DNA of 11,966 nt. Source: an uncultured Lachnospiraceae bacterium (GTDB lineage Bacteria > Bacillota_A > Clostridia > Lachnospirales > Lachnospiraceae). Below the pieces are notes generated by a model. The model was not told the DNA's origin, searched no databases, and worked only from the letters and a program-made list of their open reading frames with translations. The stretch covers positions 1-11,966 of the forward strand of contig CADBNG010000436.1 in the NCBI GenBank assembly GCA_902795985.1, given 5' to 3'. Both the position numbers and the translations under genes were made by a program. This document shows, piece by piece, positions 6,615 to 11,966 of this stretch; position 1 is the first letter of the stretch; each line of letters starts with the position of its first letter.

Positions 6615-7484
6615 TCAGTTTTCACGGATGCCCTGTACGACATAGCGTTCATGCCCTTCCGCGTACAGGCAGGTTGAAAGGGTAACGATTCTGGAATCCT
6701 CATCGTATTCCACGTCACCGGCATCGATGTCGGAAAGGGCTTTCATCTCATCGATGTATTCCCGTACAACTTTGCCCGGCCCGCTGAAGATCATATAGGT
6801 ATCCGAATCATCCAGACAGGTATGGGCCGAAAAGATGCGGTATCGGAAATCACCTCCCGGTGTAAGGATCCAGAAAGTGGGATCCGTTTCATACAGTCTC
6901 TGATCCGTTATCAGCTTCAGCTTCCCGAACATGGAGGTATCTTTCATGTTATGCCCGTACACCAGCGTATGGGGATCGCTGAAATCCTCTTTTGCCAGAT
7001 AATTCATGAAGATGGATCCGGCAAAAAGATAGCTGCCCTCCACCGTACGGTGCAGGTAATACTCATCGTCCGGGCCCTGCATGATCGGATAGCTGATGTC
7101 CACTACCGGAATATACAGCCAGCCCACATAATCCCGGTTCACGGCTTTCAGGCCGTCATGGTCCACCGTGATCGGAGCATGCAGTTTTTTGACCTTTTTC
7201 TTTTTCGGAGCGCTGTCCGCCTCCGGTTCGCCGCTTTTATCGTCCGTAACGGCCGGAGCTTCGCTCTCTTCTTCGGTGACTTCGGCTTCCTGTTCTTCTT
7301 CGGGGATTTCCGTAGTCTGAGCCGTAAAGCGCTGCAGATCCGAATACTCTTCCTGGGCCTGACGGTAATTCATCTGGATACTGATGATTTTATAGGCGGC
7401 AAATCCCATGATACCGACGCATACAAGGATCAGAATCACAAAAAGCGGACTGCTCTTTTTCTTTTTTTTCTTTTCTGTACTCAT
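6615..7484 (-). CDS. srtB: Class B sortase
   Basis: This is a membrane-anchored cysteine transpeptidase that cleaves a sorting signal near the C-terminus of secreted proteins and joins them to the cell wall or to pilin subunits. The 289-residue protein starts with a short cytoplasmic stretch containing six lysines in a row, then one membrane helix at about 13-31. A long acidic, Glu-rich linker (about 42-100) follows, then the sortase barrel from about 105. The catalytic residues are His 178 (VYGHNM), Cys 272 (TLSTC) and Arg 280 (HERYVV), in the class B spacing. The ATG at 7484 is 12 bases after the thrS stop and has no good ribosome site, so coupling to thrS is likely. No sortase substrate is visible in the window. 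The symbol is given by class only; clostridial class B sortases have diverse substrates. Confidence 0.9.
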   Translation of the reverse strand: MSTEKKKKKKSSPLFVILILVCVGIMGFAAYKIISIQMNYRQAQEEYSDLQRFTAQTTEIPEEEQEAEVTEEESEAPAVTDDKSGEPEADSAPKKKKVKKLHAPITVDHDGLKAVNRDYVGWLYIPVVDISYPIMQGPDDEYYLHRTVEGSYLFAGSIFMNYLAKEDFSDPHTLVYGHNMKDTSMFGKLKLITDQRLYETDPTFWILTPGGDFRYRIFSAHTCLDDSDTYMIFSGPGKVVREYIDEMKALSDIDAGDVEYDEDSRIVTLSTCLYAEGHERYVVQGIREN

Positions 7485-7496
7485 AAAGCGGAAACG

Positions 7497-9404
7497 TTAC
7501 TGTTTCTTTGATGCGATTTCTTCTTTCAGGGCAAGGATAAACTCCGCCGGATTCTGGGCGCCCTGGTCCCCGCCGCTGCGGGTCCGGACTGCTACCGTTC
7601 CGGTTTCTTCTTCCTTCGCTCCGACCACGAGCATATACGGAATCTTTTTGGTCTGGGCTTCCCGGATCTTGTATCCGATCTTTTCATTGCGCACGTCCAG
7701 TTCCGCCCGGATGCCGCTTTCCTCCAGCTGTTTCTGGATGCTTTCGGCATAATCCATGAATTTCTCGGAGATCGGAAGGACTTTAACCTGCACCGGTGCC
7801 AGCCAGGTGGGGAAGGCGCCGGCAAAATGCTCAATCAGGATTCCGATAAAGCGTTCAATTGATCCGAACGCCACACGGTGGATCATGATCGGCATATGCT
7901 TTTCACCGTCCGCTCCGGTATATTCGCAGTCAAACCGGGCCGGAAGCTGGAAATCCAGCTGGATGGTTCCGCACGGCCAGGTCCGTCCGAGACAGTCCTG
8001 AAGATGGAAGTCGATTTTCGGTCCGTAGAAAGCGCCGTCGCCTTCGTTGACCACATAGTCCACTTCGAGATCTTCCAGAGCGTCCCGGAGGGCGTCCGTC
8101 GCCAGCTCCCACTGCTCGTCGGTTCCCATGGAATCCTCCGGGCGCGTGGAGAGTTCCACGTGGTATTTGAATCCGAACAGGCTGTAGATCTGATCAATGA
8201 TGGCTGCCACCCTTTTGATCTCATCCCGCGCCTGCTCCGGCGCCATATAGATATGCGCGTCGTCCTGGGTGAAGCAGCGGACGCGCATCAGTCCGTGCAG
8301 CTGCCCGGATTTTTCATACCGGTGAACGATTCCCGGCTCTGCCAGCCGAAGGGGAAGATCCCGGTACGATCTGGGCTCGGATTTGTAGACCAGGATGGAT
8401 CCGGGGCAGTTCATCGGCTTGACGGCGTACTCCTCTTCATCGATGCTGGTGGTGAACATATTGTCTTTATAATGAGCCCAGTGGCCCGATGTCTCCCAAA
8501 GGCTCCGGTTCAGAATAATGGGAGTGGAAATTTCCACATAATCGTTTTTCCGGTGGATTTCCCGCCAGTATTCCATCAGGGTATTCCTTAAGGTCACGCC
8601 GTTCGGAAGGAAGAAGGGGAAGCCGGGACCGAAATCGCTCAGCATGAAAAGACCCAGTTCCCGTCCGAGCTTGCGGTGATCCCGCTTTTTGGCCTCTTCC
8701 AGCATCGTCAGATACTCTTCCAGATCCGCCTTTTTCGGAAATGCCGTTCCGTAGATACGGGTCAGCATCTTGTTTTTCTCGCTGCCCCTCCAGTAGGCGC
8801 CGGCGATGTTCGTCAGCTTGAAGGCTTTGACGTATTTTGTATTCATCAGGTGCGGTCCGGCACAGAGATCCGTGAATTCTCCCTGACGGTAAAAACTGAT
8901 TTCGGCATCTTCCGGAAGGTCTTCGATCAGTTCGACTTTGTACGGCTCTTCCTGCTTTTTCATGAATTCGATGGCTTCGTTTCTCGGCAGGGTAAACCGT
9001 TCGAGGGGCAGGGCTTCCTTGATGACCTTTTTCATTTCGGCTTCAATCTTCTCCAGATCCGCCGGGGTGAAGCCGCCGTCGATATCGATATCATAATAGA
9101 ATCCGTCCGCTATGGAAGGACCGATCGCCAGCTTCGCCTGGGGATACAGACGCTTGATCGCCTGAGCCATGATATGGGATGTCGTATGACGGTATGCGGC
9201 AAGGCCGTCCGGATCCTGGCAGGTCAGAATGCTCAGCTCGCAGTCCTCCACGACCGGAGTTCGAAGATCCATCGTTTCCCCGTTCACTTTTCCTGCCGCC
9301 GCAGCCCGGGCAAGGCCCTCGCTGATTTCCGCGGCGATCTCAATAATGCTTTTTCCCGCTTCCGTTTCTTTTACCGATCCGTCCTTAAGGGTTAATCTGA
9401 TCAT
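7497..9404 (-). CDS. thrS: Threonyl-tRNA synthetase
   Basis: This enzyme charges tRNA-Thr with threonine in the cytoplasm and hydrolyses mischarged Ser-tRNA-Thr. The 635-residue protein has all family domains. The TGS domain is at about 1-61. The editing domain carries HTTSH (His 73 and 77) and DLCAGPH (Cys 181, His 185). The class II catalytic core is at about 240-530, with MNCPGS (zinc Cys 333), YRDLPLRLAEPGIVHRYE, and GLMRVRCFTQDDAHIY (zinc His 384). It also holds GTIQLDFQLP and MIHRVAFGSIERFIGILIEHF (zinc His 509). The anticodon-binding domain runs from about 535 to the end. The start ATG overlaps the rdgB stop as ATGA, with AAGGAAA upstream. Because of this overlap there is no room for a T-box leader directly before thrS, although T-boxes regulate many Firmicutes thrS genes. 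Confidence 0.98.
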   Translation of the reverse strand: MIRLTLKDGSVKETEAGKSIIEIAAEISEGLARAAAAGKVNGETMDLRTPVVEDCELSILTCQDPDGLAAYRHTTSHIMAQAIKRLYPQAKLAIGPSIADGFYYDIDIDGGFTPADLEKIEAEMKKVIKEALPLERFTLPRNEAIEFMKKQEEPYKVELIEDLPEDAEISFYRQGEFTDLCAGPHLMNTKYVKAFKLTNIAGAYWRGSEKNKMLTRIYGTAFPKKADLEEYLTMLEEAKKRDHRKLGRELGLFMLSDFGPGFPFFLPNGVTLRNTLMEYWREIHRKNDYVEISTPIILNRSLWETSGHWAHYKDNMFTTSIDEEEYAVKPMNCPGSILVYKSEPRSYRDLPLRLAEPGIVHRYEKSGQLHGLMRVRCFTQDDAHIYMAPEQARDEIKRVAAIIDQIYSLFGFKYHVELSTRPEDSMGTDEQWELATDALRDALEDLEVDYVVNEGDGAFYGPKIDFHLQDCLGRTWPCGTIQLDFQLPARFDCEYTGADGEKHMPIMIHRVAFGSIERFIGILIEHFAGAFPTWLAPVQVKVLPISEKFMDYAESIQKQLEESGIRAELDVRNEKIGYKIREAQTKKIPYMLVVGAKEEETGTVAVRTRSGGDQGAQNPAEFILALKEEIASKKQ

Positions 9405-10024
9405 GACTTTTCCTTTCCGCTGGTTTTCTTTAATAACTGTGTTTTCATTTCCGAAAGCGCCCGGCCTCGATGGCTGACCGCGTTTTTTTCCTCCGGGGAA
9501 TACTCCGCTGTGGAGCGTTCCGATCCGTCCGGGTAGAAAATCGGATCGTATCCGAATCCGTTTTCACCCCGCGCTTCATATCCGATGCGGCCCTCGATCG
9601 CCCCCTCCGAGAGCAGTTCCTGCCCGTCCGGAAGCACTGCGGCAATGACGCAGCGGAACCGGGCGGAACGCGCGTCACCGCTGACATTTTCCAGCCGCCG
9701 GATGATCTCCGCATTTTTGATCGTATAGGGGGTATCTTCCCCCATATATCTCGCGGAATGGATCCCGGGTTCCCCTCCTAAGGCATCCACCTCCAGGCCG
9801 GAATCATCCGCCATGACGGTCCATCCTTCTTCCAAAGGAACTTTGCCCGCCACGTTCCGGGCTTTAATCAGGGCATTGGCGGCAAAGCTGTCCCCGTTCT
9901 CTTCGGCGTCGCAGACAATCCCCGCCTCTTTTAAGGAGACCACCTGGAAGCATTCTTCCGAAAGGATCTCCCGGATTTCCTTCATTTTTCCGCTGTTGCC
10001 GGTCGCAAACAGAATTCGGATCAT
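9401..10024 (-). CDS. rdgB: XTP/dITP diphosphatase (RdgB/HAM1 family)
   Basis: This housecleaning pyrophosphatase converts deaminated purine nucleotides (XTP, ITP, dITP) to monophosphates, keeping them out of DNA and RNA. The 207-residue protein carries the full family pattern. The N-terminal phosphate-binding motif is TGNSGK at 8-13, with an acidic active-site segment MADDSGLEVDALGGEPGIHSARY at about 71-93. GENGFGYDP is at 153-161 and the base-recognition motif SHRGRAL at 184-190. Its start overlaps the methyltransferase stop by four bases (ATGA), and its own stop overlaps the thrS start in the same way. It is therefore the middle gene of a tightly coupled trio. Confidence 0.97.
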   Translation of the reverse strand: MIRILFATGNSGKMKEIREILSEECFQVVSLKEAGIVCDAEENGDSFAANALIKARNVAGKVPLEEGWTVMADDSGLEVDALGGEPGIHSARYMGEDTPYTIKNAEIIRRLENVSGDARSARFRCVIAAVLPDGQELLSEGAIEGRIGYEARGENGFGYDPIFYPDGSERSTAEYSPEEKNAVSHRGRALSEMKTQLLKKTSGKEKS

Positions 10025-11175
10025 TGTTCTGCCTTTCTTTTCGGCGGTTTCGGCCCGGCATACTGATAAAAATAGGTTTTCATCATGCCGTTGTAGATTT
10101 TCCGGTTTTTATCCGCTTTTCTGCCGATGCATTCTTCCGCGCCTTCCAGCGCGGTGATCAGATACAGGGACCAGCTGTCCAGGGCACGGTACCGTTCTCC
10201 CAGGGTCCGGTAGACCTTTTTCAGTTCTTCCGTCTCCCCGATTCTCTCCCCGTAAGGCGGATTGGTGATCAGGAAGCCGAACTTCCCGGGATGGGACAAT
10301 TCCGAAACATCCTGCTGCCGGAAACGGACCAGCTTCTGCACCCCGGCATCCCGGGCATTCGAACGGGCCATGGCCACGGCTTCCGGATCCAGATCAAAGC
10401 CCGAAAGGTCCGTGGAAACGGAAAGGTCCACACAGTCCGACGCCTCCTCAAAGGCTTCCCGGAAATGCTTCGGGTCAATCAGTTCTTTCCATTCCTGGGA
10501 CAGAAAGGTCCGGTGCATTCCCGGCGCCATATTGGCCGCCATCATTGCCGCTTCGATCACAAAAGTCCCGCTTCCGCAGAACGGATCGGCCAGAATCCGG
10601 TCTTTTTTCCAGGGAGTCAGAAGAATCAGCGCCGCTGCCAGGGTTTCCGTAATCGGCGCTTTTGCCGTTGCCTTACGATAGCCCCTTTTATGCAGGGAAA
10701 CGCCGGTCGTGTCGAGTCCTACCGTCACCCGGTCTTTGACAATCGCCGTCCGGACGGGAAAAGCGGCCCCGCTCTCATCGAACCAGGACTGGTGATACCG
10801 CTCCCTCATCCGATCGACCATAGCCTTTTTCATGATCGACTGGATATCCGAGGGGCTGAACAGCCTGCTGCTCACCGAATTGGCCTTGGCGACCCAGAAC
10901 CTTGCGTCCTTTGGAAGGAACTCATCCCACGGCAGCGCTTTAGTGTTCTCGAACAGCTCATCGAACGTTTCCGCATTGAATTCTCCCACTTTCAGAAGGA
11001 TTCTTTCCGCGGTCCGGATAAACACATTGGCATAGGCTGCCGCCTGCGCGTCCCCGGCAAAAGTCACCTTGCCGTTTTCCACGGCGGTGACGTCATACCC
11101 CAGGTCCGTTATTTCTCTTTTCAGCACGGCCTCCAGACCGAAATGGCAGGGGGCTATATACTCAAACAGCTCCAT
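10021..11175 (-). CDS. THUMP-domain class I SAM-dependent RNA methyltransferase (YpsC/RlmL-like)
   Basis: This enzyme methylates a guanine in structured RNA. The closest recognisable family is the N-terminal half of RlmL and B. subtilis YpsC, which act on 23S rRNA (N2-methylguanosine), but the exact site here is inferred. In the 384-residue protein, an N-terminal ferredoxin-like domain (APCHFGLEAVLKREITDLGY, residues 8-27) leads into a THUMP domain to about 155. The linker motif LHKRGYR is at 161-167. The Rossmann-fold catalytic domain has the SAM site DPFCGSGTFVIEAA at 197-210, the acidic FDLDPEA at 260-266 and the catalytic NPPYGERIG at 305-313. There is no RlmK-like second methyltransferase half, which is usual for Firmicutes. 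The start ATG at 11175 has only a weak ribosome site, but it aligns with the family start. It is the first gene after the promoter at 11204-11232. Confidence 0.93.
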   Translation of the reverse strand: MELFEYIAPCHFGLEAVLKREITDLGYDVTAVENGKVTFAGDAQAAAYANVFIRTAERILLKVGEFNAETFDELFENTKALPWDEFLPKDARFWVAKANSVSSRLFSPSDIQSIMKKAMVDRMRERYHQSWFDESGAAFPVRTAIVKDRVTVGLDTTGVSLHKRGYRKATAKAPITETLAAALILLTPWKKDRILADPFCGSGTFVIEAAMMAANMAPGMHRTFLSQEWKELIDPKHFREAFEEASDCVDLSVSTDLSGFDLDPEAVAMARSNARDAGVQKLVRFRQQDVSELSHPGKFGFLITNPPYGERIGETEELKKVYRTLGERYRALDSWSLYLITALEGAEECIGRKADKNRKIYNGMMKTYFYQYAGPKPPKRKAEQ

Positions 11176-11203
11176 CGATGTACTAATCCCGAATTAAAAA
11201 AAT

Positions 11204-11232
11204 ATTATATTCTCTTTCTTTTTTATTTGCAA
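11204..11232 (-). promoter_or_regulatory. Promoter of the methyltransferase-rdgB-thrS-srtB-sir2 operon
   Basis: The - strand reads TTGCAA (11227-11232), a 17-base A-rich spacer, then a perfect TATAAT (11204-11209). Transcription should start near 11197, giving a leader of only about 20 bases. That is too short for a T-box or other riboswitch. No terminator was seen in the operon until sir2, and none after it. Confidence 0.88.
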
Positions 11233-11248
11233 GCCGTCCCGTATCCCG

Positions 11249-11316
11249 ATGGGGACAGTCCCTTCCGCCCCCTGGGTTCCAATGGGGACAGTCCCCTTCG
11301 CACCCTGCTCTGTCCC
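11249..11316. repeat. REP-like palindromic repeat, two units
   Basis: Two exact 14-base copies of ATGGGGACAGTCCC lie at 11249-11262 and 11282-11295, 33 bases apart. The bases after each copy are also similar (TTCCGCCCCCTG and CTTCGCACCCTG). The second copy contains a perfect palindrome, GGGGAC-A-GTCCCC (11284-11296). A further inverted pair, GGGACAG (11285-11291) with CTGTCCC (11310-11316), encloses 18 bases. GGGGAC/GTCCC palindromes of this sort resemble the REP-type repeats moved by REP-associated tyrosine transposases in many genomes. No transposase gene is present here, and the family assignment is from memory of the pattern. Confidence 0.7.
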
Positions 11317-11329
11317 TTTTGGGTATCTT

Positions 11330-11349
11330 CGACAGCACGCCTGCTGTCG
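11330..11349. other. Perfect 8-bp hairpin downstream of gatD
   Basis: CGACAGCA (11330-11337) pairs with TGCTGTCG (11342-11349) around a four-base loop. It could end or protect the gatD transcript, lying about 60 bases after its stop. Neither strand has a T run after the stem, so it is not a standard rho-independent terminator. It sits directly beside the REP-like repeat, and the outer bases GTCCC (11312-11316) and GGGAC (11349-11353) can also pair, so it may be part of the same element. Confidence 0.55.
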
Positions 11350-11408
11350 GGACGCCTGTGATCCTTTTACTCTAAGCGTTTCTTCCGGTAACGGCTTTCC
11401 CTGGCGGC

Positions 11409-11966
11409 TTACTTCTTTTTCTGAGCTCTCGAAACGATAACCTGGCTGGCCTTTCTCTCGGTTTCATCCGGAAGATCCGGGAAACTGTAATCCCCGCCGT
11501 ATCTGTTCTTTAACGCCCATCCCAGCAGAAGGTCGCAGATTTCCGGATTCTTCGGCAGCAACGGTCCGTGCAGATAGGAAGCGATCACATTCTGAAATAC
11601 CGCTCCTTCATAATCTTTCTGATCCCCGTTTCCAAAACCGCTTATCACCTTGCCGAAGGCCGTTTCCGCATTCAGGTAAGTGCGTCCGCCATGATTCTCG
11701 AAGCCGGTGACCGGCATCGTGCACAACGGGGAATCCAGGACAATATCTCCCACCAGCCGCGGAGATCCCCATTCGGTATAGTGGTTCATGATGCCGATGC
11801 CTTCGATCTTTTCCGTCGGCGTCCGGTAATATTTGCCCAGAAGCTGATAGCCTCCGCAGACAGCCAGTACAACGCCTCCCTTCCGGATATAATCGGCCAG
11901 TTCATCCCGGATTTCACACAGGTACCGGCATACCAGTTCCTGCTCCCGGTCCGAACCGCCGCCCAG
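11409..11966 (-). CDS. gatD: Lipid II isoglutaminyl synthase, glutamine amidotransferase subunit GatD (5' end outside window)
   Basis: GatD releases ammonia from glutamine for its partner MurT. MurT uses it to amidate the alpha-carboxyl of D-glutamate in the peptidoglycan stem of lipid II, giving D-isoglutamine. The open frame runs to the window edge and shows 185 residues before the TAA stop, so about 55-60 N-terminal residues are missing for a protein of usual length near 240-250. The visible part opens with GGGSDREQ, a GatD family signature. It then has the nucleophile Cys in LAVCGGYQLLG (visible residue 37, codon at 11856-11858), ENHGGRTYL, and the likely catalytic His in SYLHGPLLPKNP (visible residue 133). 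This is the CobQ/CobB-type glutaminase fold. GatD is chosen over cobyric acid synthase because of these signatures and the short C-terminus. murT would be expected just upstream, beyond the window. Confidence 0.9.
   Translation of the reverse strand: MGGGSDREQELVCRYLCEIRDELADYIRKGGVVLAVCGGYQLLGKYYRTPTEKIEGIGIMNHYTEWGSPRLVGDIVLDSPLCTMPVTGFENHGGRTYLNAETAFGKVISGFGNGDQKDYEGAVFQNVIASYLHGPLLPKNPEICDLLLGWALKNRYGGDYSFPDLPDETERKASQVIVSRAQKKK

Larger units (their letters stand above)
11176..11408. other. Intergenic region between gatD and the methyltransferase
   Basis: These 233 bases hold, from the gatD end, about 55 bases with nothing recognised, then a perfect 8-bp hairpin, then a REP-like palindromic segment, then the operon 1 promoter next to the methyltransferase. 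No tRNA, small RNA gene or credible coding region was found. A short + strand frame here is only a product of the repeat. Confidence 0.75.

Noticed and set aside
9405..10020. A T-box leader or riboswitch before thrS
   Set aside because: The space is fully occupied by rdgB coding sequence with conserved motifs, and no specifier or antiterminator pattern was seen.
11249..11316. A CRISPR array
   Set aside because: There are only two short palindromic copies with related, not unique, intervening sequence and no cas gene.
10024..11361. A 445-codon open frame on the + strand opposite the methyltransferase
   Set aside because: It is antisense to a clear THUMP/SAM methyltransferase, has no family features, and its 3' end only runs through the palindromic repeat.
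11249..11440. Short + strand frame with an internal 11-residue repeat (MGTVPSAPWVP, MGTVPFAPCSV)
   Set aside because: The peptide repeat is a direct result of the 33-base spacing of the REP-like DNA repeat; there is no ribosome site, and the frame runs antisense into gatD.

Overview
The window is a compact stretch of chromosome from a low-redundancy Gram-positive bacterium, most likely a member of Bacillota class Clostridia with a moderately GC-rich genome. The support for this is the gene order gdpP-rplI-dnaB with a Firmicutes-type DHH c-di-AMP phosphodiesterase, a class B sortase, a GatD-type lipid II amidotransferase, a small 2[4Fe-4S] clostridial ferredoxin and strong AGGAGG-type ribosome binding sites. 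The species cannot be fixed from the sequence alone. I see no phage, plasmid, insertion sequence, CRISPR, rRNA or tRNA gene.

Layout from left to right. Positions 55-225 (+) hold a ferredoxin gene, the only gene on the + strand, followed by a strong terminator that works in both directions. Everything else is on the - strand, so it is best read from right to left. At the right edge (11409-11966) is the 3' part of gatD, whose partner murT probably lies outside the window. The next 233 bases (11176-11408) hold a perfect hairpin, two copies of a REP-like palindrome and a near-consensus promoter. That promoter drives operon 1: a THUMP-domain RNA methyltransferase, rdgB, thrS, a class B sortase and a sir2-family deacetylase gene broken by one in-frame stop. 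The first three genes overlap by 4 bases (ATGA) at each junction. A second, almost perfect sigma-A promoter (5813-5841), with an operator-like dyad at its start point, drives operon 2: ssb, gdpP, rplI, dnaB and an AEC-family permease, ending at the shared terminator at 251-290.

Operon 2 combines replication (SSB, DnaB helicase), a ribosomal protein (L9) and second-messenger turnover (c-di-AMP hydrolysis). This looks like a shortened form of the clostridial rpsF-ssb-rpsR...gdpP-rplI-dnaB cluster. Operon 1 combines translation and nucleotide-pool quality control (RNA methylation, removal of damaged purine nucleotides, threonine charging) with a surface-protein sortase and an NAD-dependent deacylase.

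The region is mostly housekeeping and I found no convincing undescribed system. The points most worth a second look are the nonsense codon inside an otherwise intact sirtuin, the dyad and heptamer repeats at the ssb promoter, the REP-like palindromes upstream of the methyltransferase, and the unusual ssb-gdpP adjacency.
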